A program made the translations under genes and the position numbers. The notes beneath the pieces are model-generated. The model had not been told where the DNA came from. It worked only from the letters and a program-made list of their open reading frames with translations, and ran no database searches. DNA of 60,406 nt, from NCBI GenBank assembly GCA_032358255.1, contig JAULBX010025486.1, forward strand, positions 1 to 60,406, written 5' to 3'. This document shows, piece after piece, positions 11,940 to 24,004 of this stretch. Within the stretch, counting starts at the first letter, position 1, and every line of letters begins with the position of its first letter. Origin of the DNA: Heterotrichella gracilis (Eukaryota > Sar > Xanthophyceae > Tribonematales > Xanthonemataceae).

Positions 11940-12993
11940 CGGGGCGGGGCAGAGCTTTTGCTTGGTAGCCTCGGAGGGGGATTCTTGTATTTGTATTCAT
12001 AGCGTGCGGTGGGGCCGGGCGCAGTTGGGGAGTTTGGCGCAGCGGTTGCGGTGGGGGAGGGGCGGGTCGCACAAGGCAGGCCCACGCAACTGTTCCATCA
12101 TCCAGAGGGTCCAGAGGGGTTGCAATAGTGTACGGTGCAGGCAGTGCTCAGCTCAGCAAATTATTTCCCTGGTTCATTTGTTTTTCAGCTCTGTATCTGT
12201 AGCGTATGGCGGGGCAGGCAGTACTTGGGAGTGTGGGGCGTGGTAGCCGAGTTGTGGTCCAATTTGAGTGGCAGCAATTTGGCTACATGTTGCGTACGTT
12301 CAGCATAGAGCCACGGACAGCAAAGACCTGCTAGGATGATTTTAGCATAGTTTTTGAGAGGCAATCACGTTTGTCCAACAACGTTTGTTGGCGTTTGCGT
12401 GGTGTACTTTAGTGGGCTCAGTTGCTACTGTCAACAGGGTGGATACCCAAACTAAGGCGTGCACTTTCCCCTTATTAGCCGGCAGGACTGCGGTTTAATG
12501 GACTGCGGTTTACTGGTCCCAGATGGAGTGTGCTTCAAAAAATGGTTCTGTGGCTTAAAACCCTAACCCTAACCCTAGAGGGTTTTCAATGCCGTAATTA
12601 TGGGGTACAGGGTTTCGGAATTCCCGGCACGTCACCTGCCCAGAGATTCCACTCGGGGCAAAAGGTGCTTTGCCTGCGCGTTACTTGAAGCAAGCAAGCC
12701 TCGGTTTACACAACCAAAGAAAGCATGATTGAAATTTTTTAACAGTTGTGCATTTGCACCTCAGAGAATTCCCCACAGGGTGCCAGGCCTTTGCCTCGCA
12801 GCGACTGAGTACTGCTCGAGACGAAACCCTGCACCTGCATGCAGGCTTTGCCCAGGTTCACACACAGCTGAGTCCGTGCAGTCATTGACAATAGAATACG
12901 TTGTGGGCAGCCGTCTAATGAGTTTACTAGGCTTCGTGCTGCAAGGATATGAGGTTGCTGGATTGGAAAGTACATTTGAGCAGATGTGGTGCA
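11940..12993. other. intergenic region with telomere-like run
   Basis: This lies between the methyltransferase stop and the kinase start. Near 12557-12585 there are three telomere-like units (AAACCCT, AACCCTA, AACCCTA) followed at once by AGGGTTTT in the opposite sense, a small inverted pair. No gene is seen. Confidence 0.5.
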
Positions 12994-15900
12994 ATGAAAA
13001 ACCCTAGCCTCCCTCAACATCGCCAAGCTAGTCCTTCAGGCAGCACGGTAGGGGCACTTATTACCGGCATGGAACACCAGAAAACTTCAGGTAAGCTGGG
13101 TGGGAGAGAAAACATCCTGTGAATCAGTCCGGCATGCACCTCCGTCACAAATGCACGTGCAGTGCATTGGCATCTGCAGTCGATCGTTCGACTCAACTCA
13201 GGCCTTGTTTTCTGTACAGGGACTTGCTTGCACCAAAATAGTAGGATATCCACTATTGGTCGGTATCGCCCAGCCATTCTATACAGCCAACGACGGAACA
13301 GCACGGCGCTCTGGCGGCAGGCATGGAGTGGCCATGGCATGCACAAGCTCCTGCCTAGGCACCGCATGGTCAACCCCATTGCTTGCTCATCCACAGCCAG
13401 CGCATCAATTGGAGGGTCCCAAAGCCTCTCTTCCTCGGAGCTGTCCGATGGGACCGTCACCAGCAGGCACAGCCACCACCGCCAGCGCTTTGGGTGAGCC
13501 ATGGGCACGACGATCGGTGGTTTCTCACCCTGTTTGGGGAGGTCAAGGCGCTCCTTTTTCCTGCTCTTTACAGACCATAATGGCCTATATGTTAACATAC
13601 CTACCCATTCTAAACAGTCCTCGAAAACTAAGTTTGGTCACATTTGAACCTGTGTCTCTGGACAGCGCACACAGTACCCCATGGGTTTGCAGGTATTAGA
13701 CGCATCCGTATATGTGCCTGCACCACGGAACCCTGACCAACATACCCTGGCTGTAACTATGCAGCGTAACGATCTACGGTAACAGTAACGGGTCCTGCCC
13801 GAATTTCTCCACCATTTGAGCACGAAGCACTTTTGTTGGCTGGTGCAGGTTCAGGTCAGATTTCAGTGACAAATACATTCTGGGGGGTCGGATCAGCGCG
13901 GGCGCCGAGGGCAGTGTGTACATCGCCACTGACAGAGTGACACAGGACAGGTGCGAGGGCATACAGACACCCTTATCATAAACCCTACACCCTAAACCTG
14001 AAGAATGTACAGAATGACATGGGACAGGTATGTGCATTCCGATACCCTAAGCCACAAACCCTAGACTCATTTGGGATGCGATTGCTGAACCTAGAAGGGG
14101 TGTGGCCTGAACCATCTACCCTACCTCCCACCTATCGAGGTTTTTTATATCCCTAGCTTGAAGAATGTCAGGAAGCTTGACCCTCAACCCTCCATCCTAA
14201 TCACATATCCTAAACCCTAAACCCATGTGCAGGTATGCCGTCAAGGTGGTGCGGAAGCAGTTTGCCCCCGACGGCGCCCTGTCCCCCCTGTTCCGCACCC
14301 ACCTACGCCACGAGGTGGACATTGGCAAGAGGCTCAGCAGCTCGCTGGCAGTGGCCCGGGTGTATGGGGTGTATGAGGATGAGCTGCATGTGCTGATGGT
14401 CATGGAAATGTGCACAGGTGGGCTGGATGGATTTATTATGGCATTTTGGTCATGGACGTGAGGTGGACAGTGCCACTAGGGTCATGGACATGGGGGGTGA
14501 CACCACACTGTCACAGAGGTGTCATTCACCAGCAAGGTCCCTGGTTTTGGAACATTTGGACCTACAAGTGGGATTTGAAACTATGGCTGTGGCCGGGGTA
14601 CCCGCGGGTGTATTAGGTTTATGAGGATGAGCTGCATGTGCTGCCGGTCATGGAAATGTGCACAGCTGGGCTGGGTGGAATTGTTTAGAAAAGGCCAGGT
14701 TTGGTCATGGAAATGGGGTGCATGATGATGTAGATCGTCATCAGCAAGGTTCCCTGGTTTTGCAATCGGCGGCTTTCAACTCGCTGGCTGTGGCTGGCCC
14801 GGGTGTAAGGGTTCAGGGTTTAGGGGAGTGTACGAAATTGACCTGCACGTGCTGCTGGTCATGGAGATGTGCACAGGTGAGGTGGAAGCCATCAAATGAA
14901 ACGAATGCATGGTATGAAAAGTGCTGGGTAAGGGCTGGTTTGCGCAACGCATGCAAGACAGACTGCTAATCTGGCTGTATACACTATCCAAGCGGTGTTC
15001 CCACCTTAACTATACTTATAAAAACATTTCTCTAAAATCAATTCAAATAGTATCAATCATAATTCAACCGTGCAGGCGGCGAGCTGTGGGAGCGCATGGA
15101 ACCCCACTCCTACACCGAGCACCAGGCTGCGCTCATCATCCACGAGGTGCTGCGCGTGGTGGCGCTGTGCCACTCAAACGGGGTCATTCTGCGGGACGTC
15201 AAGCCAGACAACTTTGTGTTTTTGGATGCCGGGGAGCAGTCGCCGCTCAAGGCCATCGACTTTGGGGCGGCGGACTACTGCCGGCCAGGACAGTATCTGA
15301 CTGAGAAAGCAGGTAAATATACAGGCCCCCGTCCTGCATCCAGTGCGCTTAACCATCAACCCTTTTACTTGTAGAATTTAGACAAAAAATTACTTTATTG
15401 TGTTTTTTATTGGTTGCTTCTGGCAGGTCCATATCTGACAGAGGAAGCACACGTCCCCTGCTACACTCAGCCCCCACGCCCCCACTCCCCACCTGTTGAG
15501 CACCCCACACTTCATGTCCTTGAGAGTATGCTAGGCACTTCGCCCTAACCCAGCTTCTACAACGATCAAATTGACCCCATTTCCACCCCCAGGGACCCCC
15601 ATCTTCATGGCCCCCGAGGTGTATGCGGGGCGATACTCGCTGAGTGCAGACATGTGGAGCGCTGGAATAGTGGCATACATGCTTCTGGCAGGTAACTACC
15701 CCAATGTGTCATTTTAGAGTGAACACATTGACATTCCACAATTGCATACAACATTGACGATCCGTTTTGTTCCCCTGCTGTTAATGGCTGCTTGCTCAAG
15801 TTGAAGGACCGGCTGCACTACTTCAATTGTTAACTCCTTATTTTCTTGTCTAAAAATTCAGCATCAATTCTTTTCTACTTCTTCCAGGCCGCCTCCCTTG

Positions 15901-18024
15901 GGTCGGCCCCCTGGGATTGCAAGTGAACGACCTCTACATGGGAAAAAAGCTGTTCACGCGGCGAGACGCCTACCGAGCAGCAATTTTGCTCCCTATGGAT
16001 TTTTCCTCGCACCCCTGGGATGTGCTGTCATCCCCGGCTCGCCAGCTGGTGCAGAGTTTGCTGGATCGGGATCCTGCCAAGAGGCCAACAGCTAAGGAGG
16101 CGCTGCAGCATCCATGGCTACAGGTAACGATTGTGATACTTGCGATTTGGGTTACCTAGATATGATTACGATTACGTTGAAAAGTTCATAATACTCTAAC
16201 TCAATGACAGCACCCATGGCTACATATAGGCCCACAGTCACACGTCCAAGTGTGATAGACCTACAGTCACCATTGCAATGATAAACCCGGCTACCCCGAT
16301 ATATCGGTATTACAATGACGAGCCGGTGTCCACCGTTGGTGCAGGGTGCATTGAGGCAGGAGCCAGACAGCCAGGCAGTCCCCAACCCAGATGCGGCGGC
16401 ACAAATCTCCAATATGGTTCCTCTTGGCCCAGATGTGGTGCAGCGGATGCAGCGCTTTGGGATGTACGGGCGCCTGAAGCAGGTAAAACCCTAAACCCTG
16501 AAAGGGGTTTTGCACACTGCAGCTGCTCGCACGATCTTGCATTACTTGGCCATTAACACAGCAATACAGCCACATTGGTGTCAGTCATTTGTGCACATAC
16601 TGCGCCAAGGACTTTGATCCCGGCTTAGTTAATCAATTTGTTGATCTTGCATGATGTGAGGTCCCGCTTCAGAGGTCTATAGACCCTGCATTTGGGACGA
16701 GGGTATAGTAGTATTGATTCTATTTCATCAGTAGTATTACTGCTCTGCGATGAGCCTTGCTGGATTGCACGTATTTGACCAACTAGGGAGCCATCCATTT
16801 AGTCACGGCGTTTCCATGCGTGATGCAGGCTGCGCTGCGCGGCGTGGTTCGGTCCATTGCAGCAGATGCCGAGCTGCTGCACAGGCTGCGCAAGGAGTGC
16901 TCTGCGCTTGACCCGGACTGCTCAGGCCACATCGCCTATGACAGGCTGGTGGCGCTGCTGGCGGGTGGGGGGTTCAACCTGTCGCGTCAGGAGGTGGGGG
17001 GTGGGGGGGGGAGCGGGGTTGAGGGTGGGTGTTGCGCACGGAGAGAATTGGGTGGGTTTGCAATGCAATGCAATGCAATGCACATGTTGATGGGATACAC
17101 GGCCATAATCGAAGCAAGGGGAATAAGATACAAAATTAATAATACACTTTGTGAAAGGGATAAAACTGATGGTCACAATTCATTGCCGATACCATGGTAT
17201 CCTAAATTTTGTATCTCACAACACCTTGCTCCTACAGGTTTGCGCATTGGTTGGCCAGCTCGATGTTGACCTGGATGGTGAGACGGACTATGACGCGTGG
17301 ATTGCGGCAATGGTGGACTGGAGGGAGGTGAGGGGGTAATGCATGCTGCTTGTTTGGTGCAACGTTCAGCATATGCAAATTTAAAGGGATGAACAAAGAG
17401 GAGTGCATTGCCCTTCTATCTACTATGTCCGTATCAATTTGATACCATCCGCAAAGTACAGCGGACTGTGCTCCACAATATGTCCATCTTTTTACGTTTC
17501 CTTCTCCATATGGAATATTTTCAGGTTCAGGAGTCTCCCGAATGGGACCGCTGGGTCGAGGCTGCGTTCTGCACATTTGACCTGGATAGCAAAGGAGCCA
17601 TTGGGGCTCAGGAGCTGGGCAGCGCGCTGTATCACGGGGATGTGGGCAGGGGGAGGGACTCGCTGAGAGGTAAAGAAAAGAAATTTAATAACATGAAAAT
17701 GAAGCTGTTTTTCATCCCCTGTGACTTTTATCGCCACCGTCAATTGGGCAAGCAGCACCTTCAAAAACAAAATAAGAAAATTAGAAATAAATGACACAAG
17801 CAATGGGCTCGCAGCTAGCGACACTGCCCAGTGCCCAACATTCAAGCGTGTGTGCATGCGCAGGTATACTGCACGATGTGGCGGGGCCAGGGGAGGAGGG
17901 GGAGGGGGGTGACGACGGGGATGAGGGAGGGGACAGTGGCGTCTCCTTTGCCCAATTTGCCAAGCTGATGGGTGCTGACCGCCCATATGAAGATCTGGAG
18001 CTATTTGACTCGCGCAGGCTGTGA
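12994..18024 (+). CDS. calcium-dependent protein kinase (CDPK)
   Basis: Twelve exons join in phase: 12994-13090, 13220-13493, 13849-13950, 14233-14417, 15076-15312, 15593-15691, 15888-16123, 16345-16482, 16829-16993, 17238-17327, 17525-17669 and 17864-18024, giving 642 residues. The first two exons (about 123 residues, Ser/His-rich) rest on phase and splice sites alone. The kinase domain runs from residue 133: nucleotide loop near 139-147 (its first Gly is Ser), Lys in YAVK at 162, catalytic loop VILRDVKPDN with Asp 260, DFG at 281-283, then FMAPEV and DMWSAG. A linker with VVQRMQRFGMYGRLKQ resembles the autoinhibitory junction. Four EF-hand regions follow: DPDCSGHIAYDR (484-495), DVDLDGETDYDA (520-531), DLDSKGAIGAQE (560-571) and a degenerate acidic fourth. 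Only the third has Glu at position 12. No N-terminal Gly is present for myristoylation. Confidence 0.9.
14342..14885. repeat. three copies of the CDPK exon 4 3' end with donor
   Basis: The end of exon 4 with its donor (14342-14430) is repeated at about 14584-14680 and 14781-14885. The shared core reads GAGCTGCATGTGCTG, then GTCATGGAAATGTGCACAG. Copy 2 has lost the donor (CAGCTGGG) and copy 3 keeps a donor-like CAGGTGAGG. Copy 3 is split by a telomere-like GGTTCAGGGTTTAGGG. Between the copies, a CAGCAAGGTCCCTGGTTTTG string also occurs twice (14531 and 14743). Confidence 0.8.
15291..15450. repeat. short copy of the CDPK exon 5 3' end
   Basis: The end of exon 5 (around 15291-15312, CAGTATCTGACTGAGAAAGCAG) has a weak partner at 15428-15450 (CATATCTGACAGAGGAAGCAC) within the next intron. 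It is short and diverged, so the duplication is less certain than for exon 4. Confidence 0.45.
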
Positions 18025-19857
18025 CCCGGAATGGGGAACTTCCATATATTGGTATTGGCCACGGGTGATCTAGTGCATAAAACAAAGGTGCATAATGGGT
18101 TGCCCAAACTACGTTTTTGTTATAATTTGTGGCATCCGCACCATAGCAGGGGTGCGGGATTGGCGGGTGGATAAGTACTCTGACTATGCCCACATCCATA
18201 ATACTCAGACAAGGGTGTGGGGGATTCTTCAGAGTACTTAGTACCCTCCCAGCCGTTCAGAGTACTTAGTACCCTCCCAGCCGTGCGGAAGTTGCATGCA
18301 GCAACCTTTTCCGGTAAAGCTGGGGTCCAAGGCAGCTCCTGCACGGCTGTTTTGAATTTTGTTTTTTCCAGACCCATGACACGGTGTGTATTGCGAATCC
18401 TGTTTGAATAGGCAGTCTGTCCATTGTTTTGGTTCATATGTACTTCTGTACCGTTTTGTCAGATTAGTTTGAAGTATAAAAGCTCTGTCTTCTGTTTACC
18501 GGTTGTGCCATTCATTCAATGCAATACAGCTGCGGGCTCCAGACAAATATAGTTATTGGACAGCGTTAACATTTTCTGCAGATCAAGATCAAAAGAAAGC
18601 ACCATTTGGTATTGGTTGGGTATTGTTTGCCTGTTTCGGTCTGCTTTGTTGATATATTTTCAGTTACAGTTCAATCTGAGATAAACTTTTTTGTACGCAG
18701 CATGCAGTCAGCTCAGCATGCTGTCAGCCTGACAGAATAGTTATGCATATGGGTATTCGGCAGGACAGCTGAGCAGACAATGTTTCAAACGTTACAGTAT
18801 GTTGCACTTTCTGCTGACTCAGAGCACTAGTAGGAAATTTCAAGCTGGTAGAACTGTACAGCTGAGCACTAAGTCTTGTAGAACTTTCAGACGGATAGAA
18901 CAGTTGAGCAGGGCGCAACGCTGTTGGTATGGCAGTGCTGGGACAAGCTGTGGCACGTAGGCCAGCTGCTGTACTGGTAGAAGTAGTATATAATAAGGTT
19001 TTTGCCACGTGCGCATAAAAACTCGGAGAGAGAGAACGAGGGCGCCCTGTAGCTAATAGCCCGCCAGGGAACGCAACCAAAGTGAACCACACCAGCACGC
19101 CATCCAATGGGAATGGGATGTAACTAAACTTTACTGCCAAAAATCTCGTTTTCTCCTTAATCCATATTCAATCGATAGTAATTGTATAAAAATGTGGAAG
19201 CTCCAGTGGTTCTCAAAATAACCTACTTAAAAATATATTAGAGGAACAGCTCACTAACCAGACACTGACATGGGAATACTTTCCTTGAATACTGCAAAGC
19301 TAGAATACTCACTTCTATGCTGTCCTTCTATGCTGTCCTTGGCTAACTGCACTGCTGCACAGTGCGTCACTGGCAGACATAAACACCGGTTTCCAAAATG
19401 TCTGGGAGTAACTGCTACTGCTACAACCAATACAGCGTTTTGAACTGCTAGTGCTACTATAGTATACCAGCACTAAAGCATGCCACGTAGGAGCTGCATA
19501 TTGCCACTCCAACAGGACCAAAATTAACGGCTGCATGCAAAGACAAGAAGCCACACCCTGAATGACCTTTCTAACCACCGATGGCGCTACCTACCTACCT
19601 ACCTATGGACGACTGCCAAACATAGGGTCATCCATTTCTTGAAGTAACAACACTGCACATAGCTCAGCCTGGGGCCCCCGTCCATCCACACCACACATAC
19701 CGCAGAAAGAAGTCACCCCACCCAGCCACCCTCATGTGAAGGCACCCTCATGTGAACGCAGGCGGCACCACCTATAAACCCTAATCCATAGCAAGCCGCC
19801 ATCATCCCTCCCATGACTATCCCGATCACCACCCTTCCCCCGCATCCGCCCCCACCA
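18025..19857. other. convergent intergenic region, CDPK to MFS
   Basis: The CDPK and the transporter converge here, so both 3' untranslated regions and terminators should lie in this stretch. It contains two perfect 28-bp tandem copies (18228-18255 and 18256-18283) and a short CTAC repeat (19588-19606). I find no coding gene. Confidence 0.5.
18228..18283. repeat. perfect 28-bp tandem duplication
   Basis: Two adjacent identical 28-bp units start with TTCAGAGTACTTAGTACCC and end with AGCCG. Each contains the palindrome AGTACT. It lies downstream of the CDPK stop. Confidence 0.85.
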
Positions 19858-22800
19858 TCAGCCCCCTCCACCCATGTAAAGCATCCTGCGCTGTCGGGCC
19901 AATGAGGAAGCTGCAGCACTGTCGCTGTGGTAGCCCCTGGCAAGGGGATGCATCTGAGAATCTCGCACCCCCCCTTGGGAACCCTCGCCGTGGTCTGTGG
20001 GCATGGCTGGGGGGGTGTCTGGGGATTGCTCCTGCAAAACATGTAATAATTAAAAAGATGAATAGATGTAAGGTGTACAGGACCGACTGCTGATCTGGCT
20101 GCATTGATGCTTTGCATGCAACAAAACAACATAGGAAATAATCGAGTAAGTGGCTATGCAGCCTGCCGTTGAAATATATGCGCTGGTTGAATTAGTAAAG
20201 ATGAGGGTATTACCCTTTTTCTTAAGACATTTCCCCTACTTGCAAGGGGGAGAAGTTGCGCCTGTCGCCGCGCAGGAGGGGCGGGATGGAGACCCCAAAC
20301 ACCTCGCCTGGCTCGGGGAAAACTGCATGGAAAACACCAGATAATGAGCGGTATACTGTGGTAAATTTAGGTTTCAGGATTTGGAAAACTGGAAGGAGTA
20401 GTTGTTCCACTCACCCAGCACACAGGCCTGCCGCAGCACGTAACAAACTACGTTCTTTAGTGATATCAGGGTTGAGGGTTCGCAGGATATTAGGGTCGAG
20501 GTTGCAGTGTTCCACACACCCAGCTCCAGGCCTGCTGCAGCATATCACGAGCACTATACTGTAATAAACTTGGGGTTCAGGGTCCGCCAATTACGGTTCA
20601 GGGTTTGCCATTTAGGGTTTAGAGTGTTCCACCCACCCAGCACCAGTCCTGCTGCAGCCGCCAGCACCCCCCCAAGCACCGACATGGCCAGCCCATACCC
20701 CCCCTTGCCATCGCTAATCACTCCAATGAGCAGCGGCCCTGTGAAGGACCCCACCGCCCCCAGCATCTTGATGATTGCAAATCCAGAGGCTGCCCCCGGG
20801 CCCCGCATGACCTTGCACGGCCATGACATGAGCACACCTGCGGAAGGAGGTGGAGTTGTGTGTTAGATCCGTGTGTTAGCTCCGCGTGTTAGTTACGGAG
20901 GTGTGTGTTAGTTCAGGAGGTATGTGTGAGGAAATTAGATGCGCACTTCAATGGGTTAGGTTACAAGCGCATGCCTCTCCTACATCAAAACCTGTCTCAC
21001 TGATGCAAAAAATGCTTGTCCAAATCAATAGTACATCTTGATTGTCTAATCATAGGTTTGCCAACCATTCGAAATTGTAATTTTGTTAAATCATGCAAGA
21101 CGCACCATGGATTGCAAAGCACCCCCCTGACGCCACCACCACTGTGGCTAGCCCCGCTGCCGGACCCAGGCGCCATGCAATGGTTGGGAGCAGTGCCAAA
21201 GCTATTGACGACACCACCAGGGGGCACGCGATATGGTACCTGGAATGGGAAAAGTGGGGTGTGTGAGGAGGACGCCAGGAGCGAGGTTTGGTGGGGGAAG
21301 TGGGGTGGTGATGGTGGGGTGGAAAGAGCAGCAATAGGAGTAGTGAGGACACTACCCAAAACCCTATAACCTTAAAACCTCAGCCCCACTCGTTGTTCTT
21401 CTCAGATCTGAACGCTGCCGCCATGCCTGCCAATATAGGGTTTTAGGGTTTTTGGAGGTGTCCATTAACGCAGCAGTCATGTGATGTATAGCAACCCATG
21501 CCCATTGCTTGCCATCCATCCTTCACACTGCCTCACATATCTCACACCCAAAACCCTACAGTCTACACCGAAACCCCGGCCCCCACCTGAACTCGTTGTT
21601 CCTCTCAGAGCTGAATGCCGTGACCATGGCTGCCAGCGCTGCAGCCGTGTAGGGCAACGCAGCCATTAGCGCAGGACCATTGCTCACCCACCACCCCCCA
21701 CCAGTCGGCCCCCCACCCGCCACCTCACCCCCCACCCCCATCCCCCCCTGCAGGATGGCCTTGATGAGGAGGGGTATCCAAAAGTGCATACCCCCCACAA
21801 CTATATCCACTGACAGCAGGATCAGCCCAAAATACCACACCCTCCAATTTGCAACAGAGCTGGCTGCGGTGGTGGTGATGCCGGTGGGTGGTGGTGGTGG
21901 TGTGGAGGGGCTGCCCGGTGGGGGCGCAGGGTGGGCGAAGGAGTAGGGTACGTGTGGGGTGTGGGAGGGGGTGTTGTCCAGCTCGCGCTGCCAGTAGTCT
22001 TTCTCCCCCCTGGTGAGGAAGGACGAGGTCTGGATGGTGCCCGGGAGCCAAAACTGCATGGCGCGCATTAGGGGTTGGTCGCGAGAGGATTTCCTTCAAA
22101 CACATCTTGTGCACCATGCCTAGGACTCCCATCGGGAGCAAGCGTGTGCACAATAGCCATGCTGATGATTGATTGTACGTGCGCATGGTCAGCATTGCCC
22201 AGCATTCCTGTGGGCAAAGCAGATGCCCACAGGAACCTGTGCTGCGCCCTCCCAGTGCAATACCACGGCAGAAATGGATGCACACCCCCAACAACCGCAC
22301 CCATGCCCACATCATTAGTGACCACACTACCCCCCACCACACCATCAGCCACCAACCCCCACCCCTGCGCACGCACCGCCAGCACCACCCCCAGCACCAC
22401 CACCGGCACCCCCTCCGCCAGGAACAGCCACTGCCACCCCTGCAGCTCCCCGACACCCCCCAGGGACAGCAGCGCCGCAGCCAGGGGACCCCCCACCATG
22501 CCCGACACAGGGCTTGCCAGGTGGATGATGGAGTAGGTGACGCTCATGGTGCGGGGGGTGTAGAACAGCGCCAGATAATAGTGGATGCCTGCGGGTAACA
22601 GGGAATTTTGCAAATACTCTACATTCAATAGCGGCGCAAAGAAAACCACTTCCAACCACCTGCTGGGAACAAACCCTAGCCCAGGGTTTAGGTTTTTAAA
22701 TTGCTGCTGGGACTGCCGGAAACCGCTCACCTGCCGCGCCGGTTTCCGCCAGTCCCAGCAGCAGCCTCAGTGCGTAGAACTGGCCCTTGGACCCTATGAG

Positions 22801-24004
22801 TGCACCGCAGGCCGCCACCGCCCCCCATGTTGCACAGCATGCCGCCATCCATGTTGCAGCCCCCACTCGCACCGCACACAGGCTGCTGGGCAGCTGGAAC
22901 AGGGAGTAGGTCACATAGTACAGCCCTGCGGGGAAAATTCCAAAAACAATAAATGCATTTAGATAAAATTGAAGTAATTCACAGCGGTGCACCATCACAC
23001 ACCCCACCCACTCCCTCGCCCCTCACACGCCACCATCTACCACCCGCCATCACTCCCCCAGCCGCCAGCCCCACCCACCCACTCCGCACCGGCACTGTCA
23101 CGCCCCCGCCCCCTTGTGGTGCATGGCGCCTATATTACCCACCTGCTCCCAACCCATACTCTGTCCTTGACAGCCCCAGATGGTCACCCAGCTGCACGAA
23201 ATCCGTAGCCAGCAATAGCACACATCCCCCACTTCCACCGCGATGCACCGCCACCCCCTCCACCCTTGACCCCCACCATCGCACCACCCACGGCCCACGG
23301 TGGGTGGTGGTTTGAGCTGTTGTTGGGTCAACCACCCACCACGAGCACAACCCTCACCCACCTGCTCCCAGCCCATACTCCGTCCTTGAGAGCCCCAGGT
23401 GGTCGTTGAGCTGCAGTGCTGCGAAGGAGAGGTTGGTCTTGTCCAGCGATGACGCCAGGGCCAACAGGAACAGGGGGGGGATGACATACCACCGCAGCTT
23501 GCCAATGATGCGCCGCTCACTGACGTCCACCTGGGTGGTTGTAACTCGTCTGGGAATGGTGGTCAAAGGGCAGCTGTGGTATCTGTCAGGATTTGACTTG
23601 TGTGAACAAGGTTTACGTGTGGCTAGACACATGCATGCAAACGAAAAAACCCGCAATGAAGGACCAGGCGCCGTCTCAGTGAACCCAGTGTGTGTCTTCT
23701 CCAGTGTGGGTTGTTGTCAAACGGGCGGCTGTGGTACCTGGCAGTTTGAATTGAAGCCAAACGCATGCATGCATATGAAACCATGCGACGGACTAATGTT
23801 TCAAGGGCCGAAGCTAGTTAGCTAGATGGAGAGCTCCAAAGTACTAGAGTGTTAGTTGTCTTGTTTGAGCCGAAGAAACCAGGCGTGGGTGCATAGACCT
23901 ACCTCTTCCTTGACATGGAGGGCCTCAGTTTCCAGGGGCTGGATCTCGCCGAGCTTGGAAGTGTCAGCTATCGCTGCGCCTATAAGGACCTCTGACAGCT
24001 TCAT
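19858..24004 (-). CDS. MFS transporter, anion:cation symporter type
   Basis: Nine exons, all phase-consistent: 24004-23903, 23530-23362, 22925-22731, 22588-22377, 22053-21587, 21239-21106, 20837-20637, 20322-20240 and 20031-19858, giving 578 residues. The order of motifs follows the anion:cation symporter branch (allantoate, nicotinate and phthalate permease relatives): RRIIGKLRWYVIPPLFLLAL with SSLDKTNLSFAAL in helix 1; LGLSRTEYGLGAG; a YYVTYSLFQLPSSL helix; LLLGLAETG; FYTPRTMSVTYSI; GWQWLFLAEGVPVVVLGVV; then FWLPGTIQTSSFLT, which matches the usual central loop. The second half has FWIPLLIKAIL, ALPYTAAALAAMV, SERNNEFRYHIACPLV and a last helix pair. Residues between FWIPLLIKAIL and NGPALMAALPY form a Gly-rich insert. 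The tail is hydrophilic. The substrate is probably a small organic anion; the exact one cannot be told. Confidence 0.9.
20402..20663. repeat. three copies of the MFS exon 7 3' end with donor
   Basis: The end of exon 7 with its donor (20626-20663) is repeated at 20509-20548 and 20402-20440. All share GTTCCAC-CACCCAGC followed by CAGGCCTGC-GCAGC or a close variant on the plus strand. The copies lie downstream in the direction of transcription, inside the next intron. Telomere-like GTTCAGGGTT and GTTTAGGGTT units separate them. Confidence 0.8.
21382..21645. repeat. copy of the MFS exon 5 3' end
   Basis: The exon 5 end around 21595-21645 (encoding FSSERNNEF) has a diverged copy at 21385-21430 in the following intron, which would read FRSEKNNEW. 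In the copy the donor has become GGGGCTGAGG, so it is probably not usable. Confidence 0.8.
23145..23432. repeat. copy of the MFS exon 2 3' end with donor
   Basis: The last part of exon 2 with its donor (23362-23420, encoding DHLGLSRTEYGLGAG) is repeated at 23145-23205 with the same coding meaning (QLGDHLGLSRTEYGLGAG) and a donor GCAG|GTGGGTAA. The copy has an AG upstream of CTGGGTGACC, so a short alternative exon is conceivable. Confidence 0.85.

Noticed and set aside
12550..12590. True chromosome end or internal telomere
   Set aside because: Only three or so heptamers occur, with genes continuing on both sides; it is one of many dispersed short runs.
17010..17090. ATGCA pentamer run as a functional element
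   Set aside because: It is a short simple repeat inside a kinase intron with nothing else to support a role.
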